The notes under the pieces: model-generated
What the model saw: the letters and a program-made list of their open reading frames with translations, nothing else
The model's database searches: none
Told to the model about the DNA's origin: nothing
Made by a program: the position numbers and the translations under genes
Source: Mactromeris polynyma
Lineage: Eukaryota; Mollusca; Bivalvia; Venerida; Mactridae
NCBI GenBank assembly: GCA_032209605.1
Contig: JASFXZ010000039.1
Coordinates: forward strand, 3,782,001-3,846,000
Length of the DNA stretch: 64,000 nt
Direction of reading: 5' to 3'
Part shown: positions 1-12,118 of the stretch, one piece after another
Numbering within the stretch: position 1 is the first letter of the stretch
Layout: every line of letters starts with the position of its first letter

Positions 1-67
1 TAACAACTTTGGACATTAAAACTTACCTTCACCATATTATTAGCACAAAAGTCGAACTATCTTATTG

Positions 68-419
68 TTTCTAATCTACGAGCCACACATTTGACAGGGA
101 AACACCAAGATATATACCAATTTCTATGATGTATTTTAATTGAAAAATTTTCAGCAATAAATTAACAGGCAAATTCAAGCATAGGATCCAATGTCACTCA
201 TTGTCTTGCTTCCATAATGCACATATACATACTAACCTAGTTTGAGCAATTTTGCAAACCACAACTTTTAGAAATTATGACGGTTTGTGTAGAAATTTGA
301 CTCTCTGTTGTGACATAAACATCGAAAGGGGTCTCAATAAGCACAGGGGTGCTAATTAACCAATAGAATGATGAGTCTAGACAAATGAGTCCCGTAAATT
401 AAGCCTCGTAGATTAGAAA
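68..419. repeat. Possible MITE bounded by 15-bp inverted repeats
   Basis: The 15-mer TTTCTAATCTACGAG at 68-82 is matched in inverse orientation by CTCGTAGATTAGAAA at 405-419. A third copy, in the second orientation, lies at 585-599. The spacing would suit a small non-autonomous element, but no target duplication is clear, and the third copy could equally mean an ordinary dispersed short repeat. Confidence 0.3.
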
Positions 420-908
420 ATCAAGCATAAAAAGTTAATAAAAAGCATCGAAGTGATACTTCTGCGAACTGGAACGTTCCAAATTAGCTGTAAGAATATA
501 CTACTATATCAGATCTACAAACTGCGACCAATATTATTTCTCTATCTTGCACCATTAAATTTTCATTCTTAATTAAGTAAAGGACTCGTAGATTAGAAAG
601 CTTAAATATCCCTTTCCAATTCTTAGCGCTTAAATGTTTGACATTTTTCTAAAAGCATAATGTTATGTCAAAGTATTTTTGTATGGATACAATTTAAGTT
701 TTGCAATTTAAAGTCTAAGTCTGAGTTTTAGTCTTCACTTGTTTGTGAATAATGCCCCAGGATGAGTGAATTAAATTAAAACCCTGAGTCAATGTCATTT
801 TCTTATTTTATTTTCATGAGCAGTCAATTATGATAATAAAGTTTTAATTAATAATTTTACATGTAAATGTTTCAATAAATAATGATACATGTTGCAAAAA
901 TTACTAAT

Positions 909-956
909 TTTAGCGCAATATAAGTCCAACTCCAGTTAGACCAGTATTGCGCTAAA
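909..956. repeat. Perfect 12-bp stem hairpin
   Basis: TTTAGCGCAATA (909-920) is exactly complementary to TATTGCGCTAAA (945-956), with a 24-nt loop. The GC-containing stem stands out from very AT-rich surroundings. It may be the end of a decayed foldback element; I see no flanking target duplication. Confidence 0.5.
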
Positions 957-1429
957 GGATAATAGCGTTCTGTGATAGACAGATACGTTTCTTATCAAGG
1001 GGTTAAATAGGGCCTATTGCCCCAAATATGCATTATGTCTATAATTATTCTGTTTATGCACTTATTCATGCCTATAGTAAAAAAACATTAACAAACAAAT
1101 GACAATACATGGCTTATATCTGAAAGAGTTCTAAGCAGAAATTTTAGCAGAAAACTTACAAAGCCAAATTGATGCAATTATCATTATTTTCAATATTTTC
1201 ATTATAATTTACATCTTAAAGTTTTACATTATATTTTCTATCCTGGTAAATGGTGAATAAATGCTTGCAATATTTGGACTTTCTTACATATCAGATACAA
1301 GATTTTAATTGAAAGAAGAGACAACTTTCATTCTTCAAATTTCATTCCAAGAATAGATTTACCAACTTAAAACATGAATAGTTTCATGATTTAAACCCAG
1401 ATACAATGAAACCACAACATTTTGGTTTA

Positions 1430-1596
1430 CAGTAAAACCTCAATAATAAGACCACTCTTGGGACCCTTGAAAACTGGTCTTCTTATTGAGGAGGTTCTCT
1501 TCTTATTGAGGTAGAATAAAGAGCAAAACCGTGAAAATGGACTTGAAAAATGTGTTCTTAATTTTGAGGTGGTTTAATTTAAGTGAGGTTTTACTG
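1430..1596. mobile_element. MITE family A, copy 1 (pogo/Tc1-like ends)
   Basis: It starts TA|CAGTAAAACCTCAATAA and ends TGAGGTTTTACTG, giving imperfect terminal inverted repeats that begin CAG and end CTG. Its interior carries further inverted words such as CTTATTGAGG. Four related segments lie at 4874-5049, 20358-20427, 53508-53684 and 57729-57872. There is no coding capacity. TA target sites with CAG...CTG ends suit the Tc1/mariner-pogo superfamily by general knowledge. Confidence 0.75.
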
Positions 1597-1890
1597 AGAT
1601 TGTTCAAATCATGTCCCTTGGGGCAATATTGCCCTGGGGGTCACATGTTTTCTACAGACTTATATAGGGCTATTTTCAAAAATGTTATTCTCCAAAACCG
1701 CACAGCCCAGGGTTGTAATAATTGGTATGTAGCATTGTTTAGTGGTCTCTAACCAAGATTGTTCAAGTTATGCCTCTGGTGTTCAAAACCCCCAAGGGGG
1801 CACGTTTTCTATAGCGTTATTTAGGAACATTATCTTAGGTCCATGTGCACAATGTAGCCAGTAGGTCGTCAGGCCATCATGGGTCTCTTG
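1597..1890 (-). repeat. Dispersed repeat piece, inverted relative to 51.85-52.64 kb
   Basis: The words TTGTTCAAATCATGTCCC, GGGGGTCACATGTTTTCTA and GACTTATATAG recur as reverse complements around 52.25-52.62 kb. It lies directly after a MITE. No protein domain is visible. It is probably part of a longer non-coding bivalve repeat; the family name is unknown to me. Confidence 0.55.
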
Positions 1891-3195
1891 TTTTGATGTA
1901 TAATTTGTACATAAACTGCAATAAATTCATCTATAGAATAAATGAAAGCCTAGATACATTATACTTACACTAAAAAACTAAATATGGATCGATTATTTCT
2001 AATTCGATTATCGATTATGAGTTTTCAAACCGATCTGATAATCAATTATGAAATTTGTCTGATTATCCATCACTGATGTCTACTGTAATTGAACAAATTT
2101 TGTTGGAGAGGTCTGCATGCCAAAATTGAGCTGGAAGGATATTTTTAGATTATTATTTACTGAAGATTGTGTAACAAATTTACTCTTTAATTTCAGGTCT
2201 GCATTCATTAATTGTTGGTGTATCTGCTGGTCATTGTTGAGAAACATGTCTGGTGTGGAGATCCTGGGATACATTTCATGGTGAGTTAAATAAAACGGTC
2301 ACAGAATTCTACATAATTATAAACAACAAATACTGATGAAAGAGCTAACCCACCAGCATTGATACTGATGTCTTATATAGTTTGTAAAGATTAAAATGAT
2401 ATTTTGAGTACTTTCTATGAAATCATTACAGAATTGACCAATAATGTCTGTGGTAACATTTTTTTTCATTTGCTGCCTGTCCTTCAGAGATGTGTGCTTA
2501 AGTTTCAGTTTCTCCAAGATAATGTCAAAAAACTGATTGGTTAGCTCTGTTAGTCAGTATTTATTGTGGTGATTCTGCTGATAGATAAATTGAGGGATGA
2601 AAGCAATACTCAGTCTATAACATTCTATATTGCATATAGATGTAGCAGCAGACAGACTTTTTCACTTTCACCCCTCAAAATATTGTAATGAATCCAACTG
2701 AATAAATATTAGGCACTTGGCTATTGGCAACACCAAATATTAACTTAACTTAAAATCTAAATGTAAGGTTAAAATCCTATTTTATTTTGAGCTTAGTTCA
2801 TTTCGATAACATCAATGTGATTAGGTGCTTGAAAATTAATTTTGTCTTCAGCGAGTGCTTATAAAAATGTATATTGAGGTACATTATGGGGTATATAATA
2901 CAGGCAATATATGTGCGAGTGAAATAAAAGAAATTTGATCTAAAGAAAGTATTTCGGTAATATTTGGAAAGGAAAACATTTTAATTATTGATCTTCTATT
3001 CATGACTAAATCAGACTAAATATTTTGTAAAACAAAATAATACATGTGTAATTATTAGATTGAGACTAGATCTATGCGGATTTGAAATTCAAAGCTAAAA
3101 CTTAAAAAACCTTGCTCGTTGTACATAGTTCTACTGAAAAATTGGATTTGCAGTATTATAAATTCATTATACAGGTTGTTGACAGGGTATTTGGG

Positions 3196-3273
3196 GGAAT
3201 ATAACCTACCTGTGATTCATATAACCCTTGGCTAACACCTAGGGTTATATGGCACACAGTCAGGTTATATTCC
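3196..3273. repeat. 78-nt long hairpin (stems 12 + 5 + 11 bp)
   Basis: The outer arms GGAATATAACCT (3196-3207) and AGGTTATATTCC (3262-3273) pair perfectly. Then CTGTG (3210-3214) pairs with CACAG (3255-3259), and CATATAACCCT (3218-3228) pairs with AGGGTTATATG (3241-3251) around a 12-nt loop. The size and stem are compatible with a pre-miRNA-like fold or, more likely, a small foldback element. There is no evidence of transcription. Confidence 0.55.
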
Positions 3274-4093
3274 TGACTTACAACCTATATAAGATGATTT
3301 AGTTTCATTTGTCATATTCACACCAAACTTGGTGTATAGCAAAATCATGTGGAGAGCTCACCTGGGATTGCTTTAGGGGTCTGTTCAGTCCTATAGAGAT
3401 GGTCACATCGTTGTCGGATCTCAACTAAAATTGCCGTTGTCGAATCATGGACATCGAAAATATTTGAAAATTTTAGCTAAGAAAAGATGTTGGTTTTTTT
3501 TGGCTCGCAAAACCTAGGTGCACGCAGATGCTTAACAAAATTCCAATTTGGCATGGCCTTACTGTATACATTATCATTTGAAATATGTAAAACATCAGTT
3601 TTGGAGTAAAATTATTTTTGTATTGAAAAACTATGGTGGCATATTTCTGCCACCAGTTAACTACTTAATTAACTAGATAATTATGTAGTCAACTAGATAC
3701 TTATCGCATTGACTACAAAACAGTTACTAAAAAATTATGAAGCTAACTTAATTAACTAGACTTTTCAAAAATATATTGCCTGTACTGGGTTAAACTTTTA
3801 CGAAACTTTAATGTAATACATGATATAAGAAGTTGCCAGCTCCTTGTGGAAGGGTAAGTTAGTACTGGTAAGAATTCAGTCCAGGAAAAACTGGTTAGGT
3901 GAACCGGCCGCCGTATATAACTGAAATATCGTTGAGAAATGGCGTTAAACCCGATGAAACAAACAATACATGATATAAATAACACTGTTAACAGAAACTA
4001 AAAACGTTGCACCCACTATGGTGCATCATTCAAAATCACTAAAGCAATTTAATAAATTCAAGCTCAACATTTAAACAACAACATATAAGCAAC

Positions 4094-4316
4094 GCTGTAC
4101 GATTTCAAACCTCTTCTGTAAGTGACGTCATTTTCAGAAAACGTCACATGTGACATCACCTTATACTGACAGTAAGCAGTATTTGCCCCATATGGAACTA
4201 TGAAAACGAAGTGACCGAATGGAGTAAATTTTGTTTCCTACTTGCAAATAGTGACATCACTTGTGACGTTTTCTGGAAATGACGTCACTTACAGAAGAGG
4301 TTGGAAATCGTACAGC
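4094..4316. mobile_element. Inverted-repeat MITE carrying CRE palindromes
   Basis: About 66 bp at the left (from GCTGTACGATTTC) is matched almost exactly in inverse at the right (ending GAAATCGTACAGC). The two arms flank about 90 bp of unrelated sequence. Each arm contains TGACGTCA (4123-4130 and 4280-4287), a full cAMP-response-element palindrome. The arms differ at only a few positions. Flanking target duplications are not clear. It encodes nothing. Confidence 0.75.
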
Positions 4317-4873
4317 TGGGCTCATATATAAAGTGACGTCAATGTCTTTTAATCATCAAACAACAATAAAAAAAGACGCAAGGCGACGTCCTATGGTGGT
4401 GCGCCATTAACGTCAATGACTGGCATTAACAATTGTTATTTAATTGTCAGATATAAAATGAACAACATGCTGATTTATTGATTAAATCTTAATGATGTAA
4501 AGTATTAAAACAATAAGCGATGTCAGTTAAACTTTCAAATTTGGTTGACCTCTTCTAGGCACTGTCTTATGTATGGCGTGCCCTGTATAGCAACTTATTC
4601 TCTCTCTTTTAGAATTTCTAAAGTTTTTAAAGTACATGTAATAAGTAAATGTATCTAATAATTAAACAGCATTTATGACAGTCAGTTTAATTCTGTAACA
4701 ATATGTACAATAAATAAGTTTAATAATGAAATTCAAAATATGATACAAGAATTCCTTGATATTTAATAAATATGATTGTGAAAATACTAAGATAAAATTG
4801 TTTAGTATGTCGTAATGCTTAGTAGTTTGATAAAAGCTTCAGTTGATAACATTAATGCATGTATTATCAAATA

Positions 4874-5049
4874 CAGTAAAACCTCACTGAAAGACCACCG
4901 ATATTTAGAGCACTTCAAAATTAAGAACACAATATGCAAGTCCATTTTCACTGTTTTCCTCCTTATTCAACCTCGATATTAAGACCATATCAATAAGAAG
5001 ACCAGTTTTCAAGGGTTCTAAATGTGGTCTTATTTTTTAGATTTTACTG
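4874..5049. mobile_element. MITE family A, copy 2
   Basis: This copy is bounded by TA on both sides, begins CAGTAAAACCTCACTGAA and ends TTTTACTG. The internal words AAGACCA and TTCAAGGGTTC and the sequence around TCCATTTTCACTGTTTT match the copies at 53.5 and 57.8 kb. It is 176 bp, non-coding and in the opposite orientation to copy 1. Confidence 0.75.
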
Positions 5050-5465
5050 TATATAGGTTTAAGTCTCATTTTCTTCATTATCAAACTGTCGACCTGTAGA
5101 GTTGTCTTTTTGAAATTCAGGGACAGATGGTGTTGCCAATTAAGTTCTGAGTATGCTTAGAGTCCATCTGTATAAGGCTTATATCATTTATTCACCTGTC
5201 ACAATCCAATGTGATGTTTTTATACCTCAAAACCGTGGCAATCTTTACAGTGAGTGGCTACTACATTGTAAAATTAGACATACCGGTAACTTTTCTCTCC
5301 TCAAAAGCAGATATAATTTTTGTGTAGAAACCCAGGAACACTACAGACATAAGATGACACCCCTATAAAAAGTTTAATATGAAGTGGTTCAGTAAAGTTT
5401 CAAACTTTTATTTTAGTTGACACAAATTTATTTATCTGTGATTTCTTTTTCAGGATCAAAAGACA

Positions 5466-7970
5466 ATGATGATCCATGTAGTGTTACATAAAGCCATGTA
5501 TGTGTTCTTGGTTGTGTTGTTGCTGCATGTTGATTTACTGAATAAGGTAATATAAAATATTGAACAAAATGTCAAATAATTGATTAAAGGGAGACAACTT
5601 GCATTCAGTTCAAGATCATTCAAGAACATTTTCCAACATTAGACATCACTTCAAAGAAAACAGGCTTTCTAAGGTCAAATACTTAGATCTATACATTTTT
5701 TACCAAAAACGAATTGGATTTTTTAATCAGTTACCAAATGAATCATAATTAAGTTTAGCATCATTAAAATATTTTGGACTATCAAACTATTTTACAAAAC
5801 CTTTGGCATTCAATATGCATGTTCTTGAAAACCTAAATCAAAACTAAGTTATTGCATATATTTAATAAAATAATATCGCAATGCGAACAAACACTACGAA
5901 GTTGAATAAATTTATTTTAAATTTAAAAACATATACTGTATTCACATTCCATATTTTAATAATTTCACAATAATAAAAAATATCAACATACATTTACCAC
6001 TTTATGTCCTGGGTAGAGTTTCAATTGAATAATGTAATAAAATAAAATGCACATTGTTACAAAAATATAATATCATGGCATTGTGATAAAATTAACTGTT
6101 CATACAAAAATATTGATGATTACAATTATTAGTAAATTATTAAATTTCCTGATATTTTAAACTTCGTGTTTTAGTATATTCGAGTATTCTCAAGAAATCA
6201 TGCAGGGCTAGGAGTATCAAATTTGTGACAAATAATAGTGAAATATTTCAAATGAACACCTTTGTCTGAGGTTATAAAACTTGAGATTGATTTCAAATCT
6301 TGTTTTGTGTGTTTTCTAAGATTAATTCTGTTGTTTTATAATTGATCATACAGTAATTGCCATATAACATAAATAATTAACCTAAAAAGTTACTGAAACA
6401 TTTAACAAAATATCTATTTGACAAAATAAGTTGTGACTGAAAAAAAGCTTTGAGTACAACAACTGATCTCAAGATTATAATCTCTGGCCATGGGCATTGA
6501 TGAATTGCAGTTTATAATCTCTGGCAATGGGCATTGATGAATTGCAGATTCACACTCAAATTAAAGCAAAAGCTAAAAATACAGAAATAAGTTTATTATC
6601 AGAATTTTTCCTTGTACAAAATGATGGGGAAAAATAATAATAGAGAAAATTAACACAAAATTTGATAAATTCTTTGCCACTGAGATTAAAGTAAAAAATA
6701 ACTGGGGCTTGTTGATTAATTAACCAAAATATTGACTGACTTACTTTAAAAAGTAAATACATGTAGTAGAATAATTAGGGATGGGAATAATCAGTTATTT
6801 TGTAAACTAGTTAACCGGAAAATCTTCCGAATGGTTTATCGAACGAGAATACAAACATTTATTGCATTAGAAGATTAACACACAGTTGGTACATATACTG
6901 ACATTTGCAATTACGCGTAATCAAATAGTCATTCTTGATGAGTTCTTTTGTAAATGTCCTTTGAATTCAGTCTGTGTAGACACTAATGCCATTGACATGG
7001 TCAGAGGTAATGTACAATGTATATTGATGATTTGCCATCACTTTTATAACTTAAATTATTAACATACAGATATGTATTCTCTTTAAAATAGTTATAGTAA
7101 AAAAGTAGCTGAAAATTATCTCAAGATGTCACACACACCGTATATACCATGTACTGAACTAACAACAACCATATCAGCGTCATTTGAATAACCGTTTTTG
7201 AGGTTTCTTCGTTGGCATAGTGGGTATGGTTGCAGTTTCTTCAGTGCTAGGTGCTGACGTCATAGGGGTCATAGGTTTGAACCCCTTTGGGTTCACTAAT
7301 GAATTTCAAAAAATTATTTGAAAGATATTCATTAAAGTCAAGTCTGTCAGTTAGACATTTAAGTAGCTAAATATTATCACCCAACTATAGTTGTTTTGAT
7401 GAAAAATGTTGGATTTTGTCTTGAATGATAATTGTACTATGTTGTTTCTTGCATTTTAATAAGCAGACATATTTTCCCATCATGCCTTAGCATCAGCAAT
7501 GACTTGGCTCATTTTGCTTTTCTCATGATACTTATACACTTAGCAATTAAATACAGCTATAGTAATTTACAGTAGGACCTCATTCATTCAAATTCATCAG
7601 GTTCAAAATTTTAAGTAATACTTGGTTTCAAATAGCCCATTTCAATTTGACGCGCATAAGAAGATACATTAGGACCTGATATTTATTTCCGATTATACCT
7701 AGTATTTAGACAGAAGGTTGTCGAATAAACAAGGTCCTAACCCTAACCCACTTTGTTATTTGAGGATATTTTCGATATAGCTGTGTTAATTGTGACAAAA
7801 TTGAGACATGAAAGTGGACTAATTTTGATAAAAAAGTTTTAAGAACATACTTTTTTATATTTCAGGTATGGAATGAATCTCATCAAACAACTTCATCAAA
7901 TTGGTGCATTTGTCCCGTCAATGAATGGTTGTCCAGAATGAATGGTTTATTTTTGAACGTTATTAAATAA
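5466..7970 (+). CDS. Candidate two-exon gene for a 61-residue secreted peptide
   Basis: Coding exon 1 is 5466-5546, inside a spliced exon that opens at 5454 after a good pyrimidine tract (ttctttttcag). Exon 2 is 7866-7970 after atatttcag. The junction AATAAG|GTAATA to exon 2 is phase 0 and the frame ends at TAA 7968-7970. Residues 1-27 look like a signal peptide: a short polar start, then the hydrophobic run AMYVFLVVLLLHV. The 34-residue remainder is polar with a WCIC motif, so only two cysteines. No dibasic processing site is seen. I do not recognise a family. It could instead be a chance pairing of splice-like sites, or two exons of a longer gene; no polyadenylation signal is obvious just downstream. 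Confidence 0.35.
6476..6549. repeat. 37-bp tandem duplication
   Basis: A 37-bp unit (beginning TATAATCTCTGGC, containing GGGCATTGATGAATTGCAG) occurs twice back to back at 6476-6512 and 6513-6549, with one or two differences. It is a simple local duplication in the intron of the candidate peptide gene. Confidence 0.8.
7209..7295 (+). mobile_element. tRNA-derived SINE head
   Basis: An A-box-like segment (GCATAGTGGGTATGG) is followed about 45 bp later by a B-box, AGGTTTGAACCCC, with a stem-like continuation. This is the layout of the internal polymerase III promoter of tRNA-derived SINEs. It does not fold as a proper tRNA by eye, so I call it a SINE rather than a gene. Confidence 0.5.
7570..7740. 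mobile_element. MITE family B, copy 1
   Basis: It begins CAGTAGGACCTCATTC after TA and ends AACAAGGTCCTAA, imperfect inverted ends. It shares internal words with copies at 36574-36746 (inverse) and 46968-47147: AATAGCC followed by TTTCAATTTGAC or similar, and GGACCTGATATTTATTTC. It is non-coding. The ends suggest a pogo/Tigger-like origin. The short CCTAACCCTAACCC run at the right edge is only two telomere-like units. Confidence 0.65.
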
Positions 7971-9289
7971 CAAAAAGTGACATATTAGACATGAATGATA
8001 TGTTTCAACATGGACCAGAAGACTTTTGTGTTAGAAAATAGACAATTTATGTACTTTCCATTATGAAATCTTGTATATTATGTTTGTTTTGTCCATAAAG
8101 GACCATGGTCCGTAGAAGTGACCAGATATAATTTGTTGCATCTTGTTGGTCTTACTTATTGCTATCTACTTACTATAACCACCCACTGACATCCATGACT
8201 GATCTATTCTCTTAACTGCTCCACCATCTTTGGGTTTTAGTTCACAGTTTTGATAGATCAAAATTAATTCAAACCATTAATTGGTTTCTACATCATAAGA
8301 TGAAGAGTTTTTCCCGATCACATGGCTTATTCTATGATTGAAAGTATTGACCCACAGTTGATGACAGCGGTTAAGTATGATAGTCAGTTGCAAGTTACAA
8401 AAGACTACCAAGGCCTGCCATTGATTAAATGAAGCAGCCATTGGATAATAGATGGATTGTCAAGTATTGGTGGCCAAGTAGGGCTAGACATGTGTCCCTA
8501 GTTGTCAAAGGGGCTAACTCGCCTATGAAGTTCTGCCACATCTTAAGCAGGGTAGAAGGGAGGCTACTCTTGTTTAGAATGGTTGCCAAGCAAGGTCGCT
8601 ATTATGAATGAGAATAATGTCGCTTTTTTACAAAATGGCTGCAATTTTAGACATGATTTATGTCCCCTGATGTCAAAATGGCTGCCATTTTCGCGGAATA
8701 TCAACCATTTTGAAATCAGGGGAAGTAACTCATGCTGTAAATTCCATCCATTTTGAAAGAAGGGAGGCTACTCTTGTTTTGAATGGTCGCCTGAAAGGTA
8801 CAGTTATGCCCCCTGCTTAAAATGGCCGCTATTATGAATGAGAGTATATCCCTTTATTACAAAATGGATGCAATTTTAGACATGATTTATGTCCCCTGAT
8901 GTCAAAATGGCTGCCATCTTTGCGGAATATCAACCATTTTGAAATCAGGGGAAGTAACCCATGCTGTAAATTTCCGCCATTTTGAAAGAAGGGAGGCTAC
9001 TCTTGTTTTGAATGGTCGCCTGATAGGTACAGTGCTTAAAATGGCCGCTATTATGAATGAGAGTTATGTCCCTTTATTACAAAATGGATGCAATTTTAGA
9101 CATGATTTATGTCCCCTGATGTCAAAATGGCTGCCATTTTCGCGGAATAACAACCATTTTGAAATCAGGGGAAGTAACCCATGCTGTAAATTGCCGCCAT
9201 TTTGAAAGAAGGGAGGCTACTCTTGTTTTGAATGGTCTCCTGAAAGGTACAGTGCTTAAAATGGCTGCTATTATAAATGAGAGTAATGT

Positions 9290-12118
9290 CCCTTTATTAC
9301 AAAATGGATGCAATTTTAGACATGATTTATGTCCCCTGATGTCAAAATGGCTGCCATTTTCGCGGAATATCAACCATTTTGAAATCAGGGGAAGTAACCC
9401 ATGCTGTAAATTTCCGCCATTTTGAAAGAAGGGAGGCTACTCTTGTTTTGAATGGTCGCCTGAAAGGTACAGTTATGCCCCCTGCTTAAAATGGCCGCTA
9501 TTATGAATGAGAGTAATGTCCCTTTATTACAAAATGGATGCAATTTTAGACATGATTTATGTCCCCTGATGTCAAGATGGCTGACATTTTCGCGGAATAT
9601 CAACCATTTTGAAAGCAGGGGAAGTAACCCATGCTGTAAATTTCCGCCATTTTGAAAGAAGGGAGGCTACTCTTGTTTCGAATGGTCGCCTTAAAGGTAC
9701 AGTGCTTAAAATGGCCGCTATTATGAATGAGAGTAATGTCCCTTTATTACAAAATGGATGCAATTTTAGACATGATTTATGTCCCCTGATGTCAAAATGG
9801 CTGCCATTTTCGCGGAATATCAACCATTTTGAAATCAAGGGAAGTAACCCATGATGTAAATTGCCGCCATTTTGAAAGAAGGGAGGCTACTCTTGTTTTG
9901 AATGGTCGCCTGAAAGGTACAGTTATGCCCCCTGCTTAAAATGGCCGCTTTTATGAATGACAGTAATGTCCCTTTATTACAAAATGGTTGTAATTTTAGA
10001 CATGATTTATGTCCCCTGATGTCAAAATGGCTGCCATTTTCGCGGAATATCAACCATTTTGAAATCAAGGGAAGTAACCCATGCTGTAAATTGCCGCCAT
10101 TTTGAAAGAAGGGAGGCTACTCTTGTTTTGAATGGTCGCCTGAAAGGTACAGTTATGCCCCCTGCTTAAAATGGCCGCTATTATGAATGAGAGTAATGTC
10201 CCTTTATTACAAAATGGTTGTAATTTTAGACATGATTTATGTCCCCTGATGTCAAAATGGCTGCCATTTTCGCGGAATATCAACCATTTTGAAATCAGGG
10301 GAAGTAACCCATGCTGTAAATATCCGCCATTTTAAAAAAAAGGGAGGCTACTCTTGTTTTGAATGGTCGCCTGAAAGGTACAGTTATGCCCCCTGCTTAA
10401 AATGGCCGCTATTATGAATGAGAGTAATGTCCCTTTATTACAAAATGGATGCAATTTTAGACATGATTTATGTCCCCTGATGTCAAAATGGCTGCCATTT
10501 TCGCGGAATAACAACCATTTTGAAATCAGGGGAAGTAACCCATGCTGTAAATTGCCGCCATTTTGAAAGAAGGGAGGCTACTCTTGTTTCGAATGGTCGC
10601 CTGAAAGGGCAGTGCTTAAAATGGCCGCTATTATGAATGAGAGTAATGTCCCTTTATTACAAAATGGATGCAATTTTAGACATGATTTATGTCCCCTGAT
10701 GTCAAAATGGCTGCCATTTTCGCGGAATATCAACCATTTTGAAATCAGGGGAAGTAACCCATGCTGTAAATTTCCGCCATTTTGAAAGAAGGGAGGCTAC
10801 TCTTGTTTTGAATGGTCGCCTGAAAGGTACAGTTATGCCCCCTGCTTAAAATGGCCGCTATTATGAATGAGAGTAATGTCCCTTTATTACAAAATGGATG
10901 CAATTTTAGACATGATTTATGTCCCCTGATGTCAAGATGGCTGACATTTTCGCGGAATATCAACCATTTTGAAAGCAGGGGAAGTAACCCATGCTGTAAA
11001 TTTCCGCCATTTTGAAAGAAGGGAGGCTACTCTTGTTTCGAATGGTCGCCTTAAAGGTACAGTGCTTAAAATGGCCGCTATTATGAATGAGAGTAATGTC
11101 CCTTTATTACAAAATGGATGCAATTTTAGACATGATTTATGTCCCCTGATGTCAAAATGGCTGCCATTTTCGCGGAATATCAACCATTTTGAAATCAAGG
11201 GAAGTAACCCATGATGTAAATTGCCGCCATTTTGAAAGAAGGGAGGCTACTCTTGTTTTGAATGGTCGCCTGAAAGGTACAGTTATGCCCCCTGCTTAAA
11301 ATGGCCGCTTTTATGAATGAGAGTAATGTCCCTTTATTACAAAATGGTTGTAATTTTAGACATGATTTATGTCCCCTGATGTCAAAATGGCTGCCATTTT
11401 CGCGGAATATCAACCATTTTGAAATCAAGGGAAGTAACCCATGCTGTAAATTGCCGCCATTTTGAAAGAAGGGAGGCTACTCTTGTTTTGAATGGTCGCC
11501 TGAAAGGTACAGTTATGCCCCCTGCTTAAAATGGCCGCTATTATGAATGAGAGTAATGTCCCTTTATTACAAAATGGTTGTAATTTTAGACATGATTTAT
11601 GTCCCCTGATGTCAAAATGGCTGCCATTTTCGCGGAATATCAACCATTTTGAAATCAGGGGAAGTAACCCATGCTGTAAATATCCGCCATTTTAAAAAAA
11701 AGGGAGGCTACTCTTGTTTTGAATGGTCGCCTGAAAGGTACAGTTATGCCCCCTGCTTAAAATGGCCGCTATTATGAATGAGAGTAATGTCCCTTTATTA
11801 CAAAATGGATGCAATTTTAGACATGATTTATGTCCCCTGATGTCAAAATGGCTGCCATTTTCGCGGAATAACAACCATTTTGAAATCAGGGGAAGTAACC
11901 CATGCTGTAAATTGCCGCCATTTTGAAAGAAGGGAGGCTACTCTTGTTTCGAATGGTCGCCTGAAAGGGCAGTGCTTAAAATGGCCGCTATTATGAATGA
12001 GAGTAATGTCCCTTTATTACAAAATGGATGCAATTTTAGACATGATTTATGTCCCCTGATGTCAAAATGGCTGCCATTTTCGCGGAATATCAACCATTTT
12101 GAAATCAGGGGAAGTAAC
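9290..12118. repeat. 1360-bp higher-order duplication inside the satellite
   Basis: A six-unit block is repeated at an offset of exactly 1360 bp. The rare variants GAAAGCAGGG (9611 and 10971), CCATTTTAAAAAAAAGG (about 10328 and 11688) and GGCCGCTTTTATG (about 9945 and 11305) recur in the same order. By eye I found one substitution (c at 9961, g at 11321). The match ends where 12119 differs. This is a recent duplication within an older array. Confidence 0.85.

Larger units (their letters stand above)
1..5453. other. Non-coding stretch with scattered small repeats
   Basis: I see no convincing exon in this AT-rich stretch. The open frames are short, lack paired splice sites and have no recognisable domains. 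It contains two hairpins, two copies of a TA-flanked MITE, one CRE-bearing inverted-repeat element and a dispersed repeat piece, each listed separately. The remainder shows nothing I can name. Confidence 0.6.

Noticed and set aside
7735..7750. Telomere-like CCTAACCCTAACCC
   Set aside because: Only about two units at the edge of a MITE; too short for an internal telomere.
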